Origin: Candidatus Jettenia sp. AMX2
GTDB taxonomy: Bacteria > Planctomycetota > Brocadiia > Brocadiales > Brocadiaceae
NCBI GenBank assembly: GCA_030583665.1
Contig: CP129469.1
Coordinates: 310,001-374,000 of the forward strand
Length of the DNA stretch: 64,000 bases
Direction: 5' to 3'
The stretch's first letter is position 1; each line of letters opens with the position of its first letter. This document shows positions 1 to 10,190 of the stretch, in pieces. The translations under genes were made by a program, and so were the position numbers. The notes below the pieces were generated by a model. It saw nothing but the letters and a program-made list of their open reading frames with translations. It was not told the origin of the DNA and did not search any database.

Positions 1-434
1 AAAGAGATAAAGGCCATGGGGAAACAAGAGCAGATTACAATGCACCATTGCATTCAAGGCTGGACTGTGATTGCCCAGTGGGCAGGCCTGCCGGTGGCCA
101 GGCTGGCTGAACTGGTAAGACCTCTGCCTGAGGCAAAAATCTGTGTTTTCCACTCTTTCGGTGAAGGTTTGTATGGTGGGGGGGGTATTACGAGACACAA
201 ACGATAAAAAACGTCTTGAAAAGCCAGTGTATTTTGGCATACGAAAAGAATAATAAACCACCTGACCTATTGTATGGAGCGCCATTACGGCTGCGTGTTG
301 AAAATCAACTAGGCTATAAAATGATCAAGTGGATCAAATCTATTGAGTTTGTTGTGAGTGAGAAATGTATTGGCAAAGGACATGGCGGCAAGAATGAGGA
401 TGATGAGTATTTCGACAGAGAACCTCATATCTGA
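1..434 (+). pseudogene. Molybdopterin-dependent oxidoreductase (sulfite oxidase-like), C-terminal part, frameshifted
   Basis: The reading frame is open at the window edge, so the start lies outside. Residues such as HHCIQGWTVIAQW and VFHSFGEG resemble the Mo-cofactor binding domain of sulfite-oxidase-like enzymes. The frame runs into a run of eight G (178-185) and stops at 205-207. Another frame continues the homology with YYE and later GAPLRLRVENQLGYKMIKWI, the usual C-terminal part of this fold, ending at 434. One extra G or two fewer would join the halves. Either the gene is broken, the base count is wrong, or the tract is phase-variable or slippery. The family is clear; the substrate is unknown. 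Confidence 0.75.
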
Positions 435-580
435 ATCTTGGTTTGAGGTTAAACGTTTACCATTATGAATGCCCCTGACCCAGCCACGCCGGAAAAGATT
501 TTGTTTTACAGAATTGGTAGAAATAATATACAATAGTTCTGTTTTTCTTCCGACTCGTTCTGGTCAGAAATCTTAAACAG

Positions 581-647
581 AGATTCTTCGGTCGCTTAGC
601 TCCAGCAGTATGCCAAGCATAGTCATTCTGCGTGAAGCGAAGAATCT
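581..647. repeat. Imperfect hairpin repeat with AGATTCTTCG ends, copy 1
   Basis: The element begins AGATTCTTCG (581-590) and ends with the exact inverse CGAAGAATCT (638-647), with TCATTCTGCG before the right arm. A related copy lies at 35989-36055 with the same ends and the same internal ATTCTGCG. It sits directly upstream of the aldehyde dehydrogenase ribosome binding site. It is probably a small dispersed palindromic (REP/MITE-like) element. Apart from this repeat, I see nothing in the gap 435-668. Confidence 0.6.
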
Positions 648-668
648 AATTTATAAGGAGGGTAAAAC

Positions 669-2159
669 ATGGGGATTATAGAAGGAAAGAATTATATTGG
701 AGGGATGTTTGTTGACGGCGCTTCCGGTGAGAGGTTTGAGAGCCGGAATCCCGCTAATTTTGAGGAGGTATTGGGAACGTTTCCCCTTTCTTCCGGGGAA
801 GATGTAAATAATGCCGTCAGTTCTGCCAAAGTAGCTTATGACTGCTGGAGGCGCTTATCACGTATCAGACGCGGTGAATACCTTGACGAGTTTATCCGGT
901 TAGTCAAGAAAGACCATGAAGAAATAGCCCGTTTGATGGCGAAGGAATGCGGGAAAGGGATTATAGAGTGTCGTGCAGATGTAACAGAAGGTATCCATAT
1001 GGCACAATATGTATTTGGTACGGTACGTATGCCTTTTGGTGATATAGTTGCTTCTGAAATTCCCGAGAAGGATTCCTTTATGCGCAGAAAACCCAAAGGG
1101 GTTGTAGCGGCAATCCCTGCATGGAATTTCCCTTTTGCCGTCCCCCTCTGGTTAATCTGCCCGTCGGTGGTGGAAGGAAATACCGTTGTTCTTAAACCCT
1201 CCAGAGAAACTGCCTGCATGGGTAATATGATTGCAGAATATGCTCAGAAAGCCGGTTTTCCCAAAGGCGTTATTAATGTAGTGCAGGGAGCATGCGGGGA
1301 TGCATTGGTAAGGCATACAGATACCCATGTGGTACTGTTCGTCGGCTCTAATGCCGTTGGATCGGAAATAAAGAAGATTGTTGCCGGTTTTGACAATAAA
1401 ATGGCGGCTTGCGAGATGGGAGGAAAAAACGCCCTTATCGTTCTTGATGATGCCAATCTGGAACTTGCTGTTAATGCCGCTGTTATCAGCGCCTTTAAAA
1501 CATCGGGACAGCGATGTACCTCTGCAAGCCGTTTGATTGTGCATGAGAAAGTTTTCAACGAATTTGAAAAAATGTTCGTTGAAATAACAAAGAGAATAAA
1601 GATCGGCGATCCTCTGGATGAATCGGTATTTATGGGCCCTGTAATCAATCAGGCAGCAACAGAGAAGATTGCAGGTTATAATGATCTTGCCAAGAAAGAA
1701 GGCGCAGAGGTATTGCTGGATGGCGGGAGGCTTTCTGATAGTACTTATAAAAAAGGTTATTTTATGTCTCCCTTTGTATACCGTATGAAGCACAGCCGGG
1801 AAAGCCGTGTACTACAGGAGGAGGTTTTCGGGCCGCACGTTGCCATTATTCCCGTGAAAGATAGTGATGAGGCCGTAGAGGTTTATAACGATACAGAATA
1901 TGGCCTTGCATGTGCCGTGATTACTGAGGATTACCGGAAGGCAAGAAAGATACGGGAAGAGTGTGAGTATGGTCTTGGCTATGTAAATTTGCCTACCATT
2001 GGCGCCGAGGTGCATCTTCCCTTCGGCGGTGTGAAAAAAAGCGGAACAGGGTTGCCATCAGGCAGTGCATTAATGGACGTGGTAACGCACCGTACCGCCT
2101 GGACGGTCAATCATGCTGCAGAAATCATAATGGCTCAGGGATTAACGATAAAGTTTTGA
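669..2159 (+). CDS. NAD(P)-dependent aldehyde dehydrogenase
   Basis: This 496-residue protein has the normal length of the ALDH superfamily, which oxidises aldehydes to carboxylates with NAD(P)+. Visible signatures are the cofactor-binding AWNFPFAVPLW and VLKPSRETA, the general-base glutamate in CEMGGKN, the catalytic cysteine in SGQRCTSASR, and the late EEVFGPH motif. The start ATG follows a good ribosome binding site (AAGGAGGG). The overall pattern recalls semialdehyde dehydrogenases of the ALDH7/succinate-semialdehyde group, but the substrate cannot be fixed. It stands alone, with RNase R converging on it from the other strand. Confidence 0.9.
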   Translation: MGIIEGKNYIGGMFVDGASGERFESRNPANFEEVLGTFPLSSGEDVNNAVSSAKVAYDCWRRLSRIRRGEYLDEFIRLVKKDHEEIARLMAKECGKGIIECRADVTEGIHMAQYVFGTVRMPFGDIVASEIPEKDSFMRRKPKGVVAAIPAWNFPFAVPLWLICPSVVEGNTVVLKPSRETACMGNMIAEYAQKAGFPKGVINVVQGACGDALVRHTDTHVVLFVGSNAVGSEIKKIVAGFDNKMAACEMGGKNALIVLDDANLELAVNAAVISAFKTSGQRCTSASRLIVHEKVFNEFEKMFVEITKRIKIGDPLDESVFMGPVINQAATEKIAGYNDLAKKEGAEVLLDGGRLSDSTYKKGYFMSPFVYRMKHSRESRVLQEEVFGPHVAIIPVKDSDEAVEVYNDTEYGLACAVITEDYRKARKIREECEYGLGYVNLPTIGAEVHLPFGGVKKSGTGLPSGSALMDVVTHRTAWTVNHAAEIIMAQGLTIKF

Positions 2160-2184
2160 CCGATAAATAATTGCTGGTTTTATA

Positions 2185-4326
2185 CTACTTGCGGCTATCG
2201 TAATGGATAAAATCTATTTCTCTTTTTAGAAAATCTATCTTATAGATCTTTACTCTCAGGGTATCTCCGATTCTGTACATCTTTTTGCTCCTGATACCAA
2301 CAAGTGCCATATTCTTTTTGTCTATCCGGTATATGTCATCCGAGAGGGTACGGATATGGACAAGTCCTTCCAGGAGGTATTTATCGAGCTGGACAAAAAA
2401 CCCGAATTCCAGAATGCCGGTAATAACTCCGTCGAAGATATCTCCAACCCGGTCCTGAAAGAAACGGAGTAATTTTAATTTGTTAATCTCGTTTTCGGCA
2501 TCATCCGCCCTGCGTTCGGTTACAGAGCAATGTTTTGCCCACTCAGGGAGAGTACTTTTCCATAAGTCCTGTAGTGCGGGGGATGATAATTCACCAGAAA
2601 AATACTGATCGAGTATCCTGTGGACAATAAGGTCCGGGTAGCGGCGGATCGGTGAAGTAAAATGGGTATAGTGATCGAACGCAAGCGCAAAATGTCTTCC
2701 CTCGCCCGCCTCATACGTTGCCTGTTTCATTGATTTTAAAAGTACCAGATTTATTGTATATGCCTCCGGTTTGCCGCGTACCTTGTTTAATAATTTTTGC
2801 AATTGCTTACTCTTAAAGGGGTCTATCTTTGTATTTTCCAGCCCGCGGACAAAGGTTGCAAATTCCAGCATATCCTCCTCATCGGGCTCCGGATGAACAC
2901 GGGATAATAATGGCATTTTCTTTTCAAACATAAACGTTGATACAGTTTCATTTGCCAGAAGCATGAATTCTTCTACCAATTTATGGGAGATATCCCTTTC
3001 CACCTTTTCTGCATCTACAACAAAACCATCTTTGTCCAATTTCAGGGAGATTTCAGGCAGGTCTAGTTCTATTGCCCCCCGTTCCAATCTGTTTTTAAAA
3101 AGAAGTTCAGCAACATGTCCCATATCATGCAGCATGTTCCGGATGTTTTCAGGCAGAGACAGGGTGATTTCGTTGCTAAGAATGGCACTCGCCTGTTTGT
3201 AGGTTAAACGCCTGGCTACCCTGATAACAGAATGTTTGATTTCTGTTTTTTTGACACGCCCCTTCTGATCAAGCGTGACGAAAACACTCTTGGTGAGCCT
3301 GTCTTCTCCTTCCCTCAGGCTGCAGATTGCATTGGATAACGCCTCGGGAAGCATAGGAATTACTTCTCCCGGCAAATAGACGCTTGTGCCACGGAGGCGG
3401 GCTTCGTTATCAATAGAGGTGTCCGGTTTTACATAGTAAGAAACGTCGGCAATGTGGATACCGAGCAGCCAGCCACCGTGCCTGGTCTTTTCGAGAGATA
3501 TGGCATCATCGAAATCCTTGGCATCGTCCGGATCAATGGTAACCGCCGGCTCATTACGCAAGTCAAGCCTGTCTTTGATTTCTTCCTGTGAAACACGCTG
3601 GGGAATTTTTTGCGTTTCATCGAGTGATTCTTCACTAAAAACATGTGGTAATTTAAATTGATAAACAATTGAACGGAGATCGACTCTGGGATCTCCTTCC
3701 TTTCCCAGTATTTCAATAACCTCTCCCTCGGGATTAAGATGCCTTGACGGCCATTCTATAATCCTGACGACTACTTTGTCTCCCGGTTTGGCGCCCTTGG
3801 AAGTCTTTTCTGCAATATAGATGTCCTTAAACAGCCGCGGATTATCCGGTGCAACAAACAGGAGTCGTTTCGATTTTTCGAAAGTGCCAACGACCGTTTC
3901 GTTTACCCTTTTTAATACATTAACAATCTGTCCGGATGCACTTTTCTTCCTTTCAAGCTTTTTCCGGGGAATTTGAATCGTAGGTGGTATCCGCACCACC
4001 ACAAGATCTCCATGCATAGCCGATCCCATGTCTTCCTCATCGATATAGATATCCTTGCCCACGTCTTTTTTTGCAGGGATTACAAAACCAAACCCGCGCG
4101 GATTACAGTCTAACGTACCTACCATCAGATGCACCTTTTTGGGGTCCGCATACTGTTTCTGTTTGATCCTTACAATATCGCCGGAGAATTCCAGTTGATA
4201 TAAGAGATTGGAAAACGATTGATATTCCTTATCGGAAATTTCAAAATGCTCTGCCAGCTCTGCGACCGTCATGGGACTGTATTTTTTACTACGGATAAAA
4301 TGGAGAATTGTGGAAGGGTCGATCAT
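2185..4326 (-). CDS. rnr: Ribonuclease R (3'-5' exoribonuclease)
   Basis: RNase R degrades structured RNA from the 3' end and takes part in RNA turnover and quality control. In this 713-residue protein, residues 1-65 look like the winged-helix/OB N-terminus, followed by cold-shock-type OB folds. The RNB catalytic domain begins near residue 260, with the metal-binding motif TIDPDDAKDFDDA. A C-terminal S1 domain starts around residue 620 (GDIFDGVITGILEFGFF). The length is close to the family norm (700-800). The ATG is preceded by AGGAG on the minus strand. It is a single gene, convergent with the aldehyde dehydrogenase. Confidence 0.95.
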   Translation of the reverse strand: MIDPSTILHFIRSKKYSPMTVAELAEHFEISDKEYQSFSNLLYQLEFSGDIVRIKQKQYADPKKVHLMVGTLDCNPRGFGFVIPAKKDVGKDIYIDEEDMGSAMHGDLVVVRIPPTIQIPRKKLERKKSASGQIVNVLKRVNETVVGTFEKSKRLLFVAPDNPRLFKDIYIAEKTSKGAKPGDKVVVRIIEWPSRHLNPEGEVIEILGKEGDPRVDLRSIVYQFKLPHVFSEESLDETQKIPQRVSQEEIKDRLDLRNEPAVTIDPDDAKDFDDAISLEKTRHGGWLLGIHIADVSYYVKPDTSIDNEARLRGTSVYLPGEVIPMLPEALSNAICSLREGEDRLTKSVFVTLDQKGRVKKTEIKHSVIRVARRLTYKQASAILSNEITLSLPENIRNMLHDMGHVAELLFKNRLERGAIELDLPEISLKLDKDGFVVDAEKVERDISHKLVEEFMLLANETVSTFMFEKKMPLLSRVHPEPDEEDMLEFATFVRGLENTKIDPFKSKQLQKLLNKVRGKPEAYTINLVLLKSMKQATYEAGEGRHFALAFDHYTHFTSPIRRYPDLIVHRILDQYFSGELSSPALQDLWKSTLPEWAKHCSVTERRADDAENEINKLKLLRFFQDRVGDIFDGVITGILEFGFFVQLDKYLLEGLVHIRTLSDDIYRIDKKNMALVGIRSKKMYRIGDTLRVKIYKIDFLKREIDFIHYDSRK

Positions 4327-4559
4327 ATTGCTCCTAAGAATAAAATTAAATACATCTTATAGCGCGACATATGCAATAATCGCAAATCATTAATTCTCAA
4401 TCCGGAATGGTACGTAGTAGTTAATATCACGATACCCAACACCTGAATTTGTGTGAGTAAACAGAAAGACACACTTTTTACTGATTTGTCCAGGTCAGGT
4501 ATTTTCTCTGTATATTGCCATAATATTATCTTATTTTAAAGGTAAAATCTCCGGAGAAA

Positions 4560-5504
4560 TTATTTTTTATAAAGCCTTCTTTCAAACATTTTGACGTATT
4601 CTGTCCATGAGCTACTGGTATCTTTATGCTCAAGTACTGCCTTTGCTGCAGCCTGCATCTTTGCATCCAGGTTATCCAGGTGGTGCAGGGCTATGGCCTC
4701 AGGTGTGCCTGGCTTTACTGGCGATCCCCACTCATGTTCACCGTGATGGCTTAGTATCAAATGAAAGAGGACATTGAGCAGATCCGGAGGGAATCCCTCA
4801 ATTTTTAGTGCTTTTTCATAGACCATAAGAACGCCTGAAATAAGATGCCCGGTGAGTTGTCCTTCATCGGTATATTGAAAACTGCGTTCATATGACAATT
4901 CCCGTGTCTTTCCAATATCATGTAAAATAACCCCCGTGATCAATAAATCCCTCTTTATCATTGGATAGTGTTTTGAAAGGCTGATTGCCATAGTAGCAAC
5001 AGAAAGCACATGCTCCAGTAATCCCCCCAGGAAAGCATGGTGATTCTGCATGGCAGCAGGCACTGTAGAAAATACCTTGCAGAAAGATTCATCGGTAAAG
5101 AATGCGTTCAGCAGTTTTGAAAGGTAAGGGTCCTGAATTGTCGCAATGATTTCCTTCAGTTCATCCAGCATTTTTGGAATATCGTTTTCAGTACTGGGAA
5201 CAAATTCGCTCATTTGCACATTTTCCGGAGCGATGCGGGTAAGTTCTGTAATGTTAATTTGCAAGGTTCCATTGAAGGTTTCAACCTTACCCTTTATAGA
5301 AATAAAATTGTCTTTCTCAAAACTATCACAAAGCTCGGGTGTTGCATCCCACCGCCTGGCTTCAATATAGCCGGTTTTATCTGTTAATTGCAGACTGAGA
5401 TAAAGTTTTTTCCCTTTTGTTTCCTTAACTTCTTTCTTCAATACAAGGAATGTGTCTTCTACGGTATCGCCGTTTTTAAGGTAAGAGATATATGTTCTGG
5501 GCAT
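4560..5504 (-). CDS. HD-domain 3'-5' exoribonuclease, YhaM-like
   Basis: The 314-residue protein has an N-terminal OB-fold nucleic-acid binding domain (about residues 15-95, with KGKVETFNGTLQINI). A metal-dependent HD phosphohydrolase domain follows (about 150-290), with HHAFLGGLLEHV, VILHDIGKT and LSHHGEHEWG. This OB+HD order and length are those of YhaM/CBF1-type exoribonucleases of Gram-positive bacteria, also found in planctomycetes and deltaproteobacteria. It lies just upstream of rnr on the same strand (233-bp gap), so two RNA-decay enzymes are neighbours. No strong ribosome binding site is visible before the ATG. Confidence 0.85.
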   Translation of the reverse strand: MPRTYISYLKNGDTVEDTFLVLKKEVKETKGKKLYLSLQLTDKTGYIEARRWDATPELCDSFEKDNFISIKGKVETFNGTLQINITELTRIAPENVQMSEFVPSTENDIPKMLDELKEIIATIQDPYLSKLLNAFFTDESFCKVFSTVPAAMQNHHAFLGGLLEHVLSVATMAISLSKHYPMIKRDLLITGVILHDIGKTRELSYERSFQYTDEGQLTGHLISGVLMVYEKALKIEGFPPDLLNVLFHLILSHHGEHEWGSPVKPGTPEAIALHHLDNLDAKMQAAAKAVLEHKDTSSSWTEYVKMFERRLYKK

Positions 5505-5756
5505 TGTGGAATTGTTTTCATTATGTAATATTCAATAAATAATAAAAAAAGAAATAACCGAACGGATTTTACGCAAGTAGCTGATTAATGTCAAGAAGTA
5601 TAAATCTACCTGGTATTTTTTTATTGCATTAAAGCGTTTTACTGATTACTATGTGATACGTATTGTTTATTTAAAATACTGATATTACCGGAGATGATAA
5701 ACATTGCAGAGAAAGAACCGGCAGAAAATATTCATGAAGAGACAGGCAATTTTACT

Positions 5757-7877
5757 ATGGTAGACCTGCTTTTTGAAATCGGTACGGAAGAGATCCCTGC
5801 CGGTTATATCATTCCAGCTTTGAACCAAATAAAGGCATTATTTGAGGAATTGGCAGGAAAGAATCGCCTGGAAACGAAATGTATCTATTGCACAGGGACA
5901 CCGAGAAGGTTGGTATTATTTGCAGAGGGTTTACCACAGAAGCAGGAGAATATTACCGAAGAGGTTCAGGGGCCTGCTGCTGCAATTGCTTTTGACAAGA
6001 CGGGAAAACCAACAAAGGCAGGTGAGGGATTTGCAAGATCACAGGGTGTTCAGATGCATGATCTGCATATAAAAAAGACCCCAAGAGGAGATTACTGTTT
6101 CGTAACAAAAAGGATAGAAGGCAAGAAAACTATATGCCTTTTACCTGATATCCTCACAGATATAATCAAAGGCATTTCATTTCCTAAATCAATGAAATGG
6201 AAAGAAGGACGCTTGTTTTTCGCGCGTCCAATACGTTCGCTTCTTACCCTTTTTGGGAATGCGGTTATTCCTCTGGAAATTAACGGGATTAAGGCCGACC
6301 GGTATGCTTCCGGCCATCCTTTCCTGTCCGGGAAGAGAATAGCTATACCAACGGCAGATTACAGGTGTTACAAACAGCTTCTTAAAAACGAGAAGGTTGT
6401 GATTGATATCGATGAACGCAGGGAAGCAATACGGTCAAAAATACTTGAGTTCATGATGCCGTATGATGCTGTACTTGATGACGAAGAGCTTCTCAATGAG
6501 GTAACAAATCTGGTAGAATATCCCAACGCTATCGAATGTTGTTTTGATAAAGAATTTCTTGATATTCCGGCCGAAGTTATAGAAACTGCCATGAAAGAAC
6601 ATCAGCGCTATTTCCCGGTAAAAAAAAGAGACGGAAAGCTGATGGAGAAATTCATAGCTGTACTGAATCGCAACAGAAGCACTACCCATACCGCTGTCAG
6701 GGGGAATGAACGGGTATTAAAGGCACGTCTCTCAGATGCCAGGTATTTTTGGAAGGAGGACAGAAAAATCAGCCTTGAAAAACGGGTAGAGGATTTGAAG
6801 AATCTTTCTTTCCTTGAAAGGCTAGGGAATTACTATGACAGGACACAAAGAGTCATTGAGGTTTCCGATTGGATAGCACATAAGGTAATTGCTTCGGGGA
6901 AATTGAAAATTGAAGATGCGATATTAGTCAGGCGTACAGCGTTATTGTGTAAAGCAGATCTTGTGACACAGATGGTAGGGGAGTTCCCGTCATTACAGGG
7001 GATCATGGGAAGGGAATATGCCCGGTGGGATGGAGAAGATTCTTCGGTTGCCATTGCAATTGCTGAACATTACCTGCCCCGGTATGCGGCAGATGCTATT
7101 CCGGTTACTAAGATTGGTGCAATCGTAGGTTTGGCGGATAAATTTGATATGATATCCAGTTGCTTTGCCCTGGAACTTACTCCAACGGGTTCACAGGATC
7201 CTTATTCCTTAAGAAGACATTCCTATGGTATTATTCGTATTATAGAGAAGCATGGATTTTCTTTAGAACTTTCCGAAGTACTTTGCCATTCCTTATCCTT
7301 GCTTCCCGTATTTGCGCAGCCAACCCGCGAACTCATTACATGCGAAAAGATAATAGCAGGTATAAAGGAATTTTTTAAAGACAGACTGTTTCAGATAAAT
7401 ATAGAAAGAGGATACCGGTACGACTTGGTAAAAGCTGTATTGCATGCAGGGGCCGGATTCGATGATATCCATAACTTTCTGGAAAGGTTAAAGATTATCG
7501 CTGATATTTCCCAGGAAACATGGTGGCCTGATTTGGTGACGGTAGTAGAAAGAACATTTAATATCGGCAAGAAGGCAAATGCTGAAGGGCAGGTAGATGA
7601 AGATTTATTTACCGAACCGGAAGAAAAGGAACTATGGAATATTTATAAAAAAGTTGAATCGGATATCAGGAAAAAGATTGGTGAAAAAAAATATAAGGAG
7701 GCATCATATGAATATTGCCATGCCTTTGCCAGATCCGTTCACACCTTTTTTGACAGGGTATTTGTAAATGTTGAAGATATGAGAATCCGCAATAACAGAC
7801 TTTCACTTTTAAAGGAAATCAATGAGCTGTATTCTGAAAAGATAGCTGATCTTTCACAAATTATTATGCCTAACTAA
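5757..7877 (+). CDS. glyS: Glycyl-tRNA synthetase beta subunit
   Basis: GlyS pairs with the catalytic alpha subunit GlyQ to charge tRNA-Gly in the bacterial alpha2beta2 enzyme. The N-terminus (MVDLLFEIGTEEIPAGYI) is the hallmark family start, and the body includes GPAAAIAFDKTGKPTKAGEGFARSQG split by a few residues and MKEHQRYFPV. The C-terminus holds the DALR-type anticodon-binding region. I chose the ATG at 5757 because it matches the family N-terminus; an in-frame ATG at 5694 would add 21 residues. The resulting protein has 706 residues, which is normal. glyQ is not in this window, so the subunit genes are separated. Confidence 0.93.
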   Translation: MVDLLFEIGTEEIPAGYIIPALNQIKALFEELAGKNRLETKCIYCTGTPRRLVLFAEGLPQKQENITEEVQGPAAAIAFDKTGKPTKAGEGFARSQGVQMHDLHIKKTPRGDYCFVTKRIEGKKTICLLPDILTDIIKGISFPKSMKWKEGRLFFARPIRSLLTLFGNAVIPLEINGIKADRYASGHPFLSGKRIAIPTADYRCYKQLLKNEKVVIDIDERREAIRSKILEFMMPYDAVLDDEELLNEVTNLVEYPNAIECCFDKEFLDIPAEVIETAMKEHQRYFPVKKRDGKLMEKFIAVLNRNRSTTHTAVRGNERVLKARLSDARYFWKEDRKISLEKRVEDLKNLSFLERLGNYYDRTQRVIEVSDWIAHKVIASGKLKIEDAILVRRTALLCKADLVTQMVGEFPSLQGIMGREYARWDGEDSSVAIAIAEHYLPRYAADAIPVTKIGAIVGLADKFDMISSCFALELTPTGSQDPYSLRRHSYGIIRIIEKHGFSLELSEVLCHSLSLLPVFAQPTRELITCEKIIAGIKEFFKDRLFQINIERGYRYDLVKAVLHAGAGFDDIHNFLERLKIIADISQETWWPDLVTVVERTFNIGKKANAEGQVDEDLFTEPEEKELWNIYKKVESDIRKKIGEKKYKEASYEYCHAFARSVHTFFDRVFVNVEDMRIRNNRLSLLKEINELYSEKIADLSQIIMPN

Positions 7878-7914
7878 AACACCGTGTTACCATTATTAAA
7901 AAGGGGGTTATTTT

Positions 7915-8091
7915 ATGAAAAATATAGAATTTACCGTAGAGGGGGATATTCTGAATATAAAAATAGATTTATCTAAGGAGTTTGGTCCTTCGACATCCGG
8001 AAAAAATATTATTATCGCATCAACGGAGGGAAATGTTACCATACCGAATCGTACCGAAAAAATTGGTTTGAATGTTTACCGTAAGAAGTAG
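7915..8091 (+). CDS. Small conserved-looking protein, 58 aa
   Basis: An ATG preceded by AAGGGGG at 8 bp opens a 58-codon frame lying 37 bp after glyS on the same strand. The product starts MKNIEFTVEGDILNIKIDL, contains SGKNIIIASTEGNV and ends IGLNVYRKK. It alternates polar and hydrophobic residues like a small all-beta protein and has no signal peptide or membrane segment. I recall similar short proteins with an SGK-(x)-IIAST-GN core in diverse bacteria but cannot name the family or function. The strong ribosome binding site and beta-like pattern argue that it is real. Confidence 0.7.
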   Translation: MKNIEFTVEGDILNIKIDLSKEFGPSTSGKNIIIASTEGNVTIPNRTEKIGLNVYRKK

Positions 8092-8100
8092 CACGTATTT

Positions 8101-8240
8101 TCCTAACCCGAACGAGTCGAAAGAGTGTCAAAAGTTGGGCAGTATTAAAACCTTCTCTAAAGCCTTACGTGAAGTAAAATTCCAGACTCTATAAAAAATA
8201 TTTTTGCTGAAAATGTAAAAATTTATCTCTAAAGGTACTA
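8101..8240. repeat. 140-bp dispersed intergenic repeat, copy 1
   Basis: This stretch is about 85% identical by eye to 18081-18224, in the same orientation. Shared blocks include CTAACCCGAACG, AAAAGTTGGGCAGTATTAAA, TTCCAGACTCTATAAAAAAT and TTGCTGAAAA. There is no open frame and no clear terminal inverted repeat. Both copies end close to the 3' end or start of unrelated genes. It could be a decayed mobile element, a small RNA or a regulatory module. Confidence 0.75.
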
Positions 8241-8243
8241 CTG

Positions 8244-9761
8244 TTAAAAGAATCCCATGGGATTCTTATCATAAGACACCAGTAGGTTTTTTGTACGGCG
8301 GTAGTGTTCGAGCATTATTTTATGTGTTTCACGGCCAATGCCCGACTGTTTGTACCCCCCGAATGCCGCATGCGCTGGGTACAGATGATAACAGTTAATC
8401 CATATCCTTCCGGCCTCAATCCTGCGTGCTATCTGGTAGGCCTGATGCATGTCTCTTGTCCACAATCCCGCCCCCAAACCATAGAGGACATCGTTTGCAA
8501 TTTGTATTGCATCCTTTTCGTCCTTAAATTTTGTAACGGCGAGTACAGGTCCGAAAATTTCCTCCTGAAATATCCGCATCTTGTTACTTCCCTCAAAAAT
8601 AGACGGTTCCAGGTAAAAACCATCCGGATATTCTTTATTGCGGTAGGGTTTGCCACCTGTAAGACATTTAGCACCCTCCTGTTTACCAATATCGAGATAG
8701 CCGGCGATCTTTTCATACTGCTCCTTTGAAGCCTGAGCCCCCATCATTGTCTCGGTGTCCAGAGGGTTACCCATCTTTATCTTGCTTACGCGTTCTAATG
8801 CCTGTTCCATGAATTTATCATAAATCGATTCCTGTATAAGCGCACGGGAGGGGCAGGTACAAACCTCACCCTGATTCAAAGCAAACATGGTAAAGCCTTC
8901 CAGGCACTTTTCATAAAACGTATCCCTCCCGTTTACGATGCTTTCCATGAAAATATTCGGTGATTTGCCACCCAGTTCAAGGGTAACGGGAATAATGTTT
9001 TCCGATGCGTACTGCATAATGAGCCGTCCCGTTGACGTTTCGCCTGTAAAAGCCACTTTGCCAACCCGTGACGACATTGCCAGAGGTTTGCCTGCTTCTA
9101 TGCCGAAACCGTTTACAATATTGACTACTCCAGGCGGTAAAAGGTTACCGATGAGCTCCATGAGCAGTAAAATGGTAGCTGGCGTTTGTTCTGCCGGTTT
9201 TATTACTACACTGTTGCCTGCTGCAAGCGCGGGTGCCAGCTTCCATGCTGCCATTAACAGAGGAAAATTCCACGGGATAATCTGGCCTACGACACCGACC
9301 GGCTCCTTTACATGATAAGAGACAGTATGCGCATTGAGTTCAGACATCCCACTCTCCTCTGCTCTTATCACACCGGCAAAATACCGGAAATGATCTATTG
9401 CAAGGGGAAGGTCTGCTGCCAGGGTTTCACGCACCGGCTTGCCGTTTTCCCACGTTTCTGCAACGGCGAGCATCTCCAGGCTGGATTCCATACGGTCTGC
9501 AATTTTCAGCAGGATATTGCTTCGTTCGGCAACAGACGTATTCCCCCATTCCTCCCTTACCTCATGCGCCTTATCCAATGCAAGTTCGACATCCTCCTCC
9601 TTTGACCGTGCAACCTTTGTAAATGGCTTCCCGTTAACGGGGGAAACATCATCGAAATACTCTCCGCCTGCCGGAGCAATCCATTTGCCACCGATATAGT
9701 TGTTATAGAACGGTTTGAAGGCAACAAGACTGTCCTTTGTGTTGGGTTCTTTGTAAATCAT
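8244..9761 (-). CDS. Aldehyde dehydrogenase, ExaC/AldB type
   Basis: The 505-residue enzyme oxidises an aliphatic aldehyde such as acetaldehyde with NAD+. It shows [22 protein letters not shown], the general base in LELGGKSPN, the catalytic cysteine in [11 protein letters not shown], and EEIFGPV. The [11 protein letters not shown] motif and the C-terminal ending DKNPMGFF are typical of the acetaldehyde dehydrogenase II (ExaC/AldB) subgroup. It is a monocistronic gene flanked by a dispersed repeat downstream and a long non-coding gap upstream. It is a different subfamily from the dehydrogenase at 669. Confidence 0.9.
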   Translation of the reverse strand: MIYKEPNTKDSLVAFKPFYNNYIGGKWIAPAGGEYFDDVSPVNGKPFTKVARSKEEDVELALDKAHEVREEWGNTSVAERSNILLKIADRMESSLEMLAVAETWENGKPVRETLAADLPLAIDHFRYFAGVIRAEESGMSELNAHTVSYHVKEPVGVVGQIIPWNFPLLMAAWKLAPALAAGNSVVIKPAEQTPATILLLMELIGNLLPPGVVNIVNGFGIEAGKPLAMSSRVGKVAFTGETSTGRLIMQYASENIIPVTLELGGKSPNIFMESIVNGRDTFYEKCLEGFTMFALNQGEVCTCPSRALIQESIYDKFMEQALERVSKIKMGNPLDTETMMGAQASKEQYEKIAGYLDIGKQEGAKCLTGGKPYRNKEYPDGFYLEPSIFEGSNKMRIFQEEIFGPVLAVTKFKDEKDAIQIANDVLYGLGAGLWTRDMHQAYQIARRIEAGRIWINCYHLYPAHAAFGGYKQSGIGRETHKIMLEHYRRTKNLLVSYDKNPMGFF

Positions 9762-10190
9762 GGTTTTATCCTTAATATGTTTAAACTGTGATAAAATATT
9801 TCGTTTTTATGGCAACATGAATCCTATAGTCTGGGCGACGCCTTGTTTCCTGATTGCAGAGGAAAAGGCTGGGTTTCCGGAAGAATTGAAAACGGGCCAA
9901 CATGTTATAAGGATGTTTTACCTTTTCCGGTAATTGGCGAAGAATATAACACAAAACGCCGGCAAAATACAAACGAAAACCGGTATTCCTCCTGGCAATG
10001 TGTGTGCCTTGCCAGGAGAAATTTATTTAAGGTATTTAAAAAATCTGAAATATCGTTTAAAGATCTAAATTATTTCCAAGAATTCCAATTTTTTCTTTTG
10101 ATTCCGGAATAACTGTTTTATGATAGTAAGATATTTTAAAAATGTATAATACTATTCTTTGCAGAAATTGATTCATGTTAGGAGGAAGAA
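9762..10190. other. Intergenic gap between divergent genes
   Basis: No convincing gene is seen between the divergent aldehyde dehydrogenase and PfkB genes. A perfect 10-bp stem with a 10-nt loop lies at 9989-10018 (CTCCTGGCAA with TTGCCAGGAG), but no T-tract follows on either strand, so it does not look like a terminator. Promoters for both flanking genes are expected here but none is close to consensus. Confidence 0.5.

Noticed and set aside
1152-1793. 213-aa frame antisense to the first aldehyde dehydrogenase
   Set aside because: It is a shadow of the conserved ALDH gene, with no features of its own.
9989-10018. Ten-bp perfect stem considered as a terminator
   Set aside because: No T-tract follows on either strand, and the flanking genes diverge, so termination there makes little sense.
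9843-10112. Possible 89-aa gene in the gap before the PfkB kinase
   Set aside because: No ribosome binding site, no recognisable composition, and it spans a perfect hairpin; it looks like chance open sequence.
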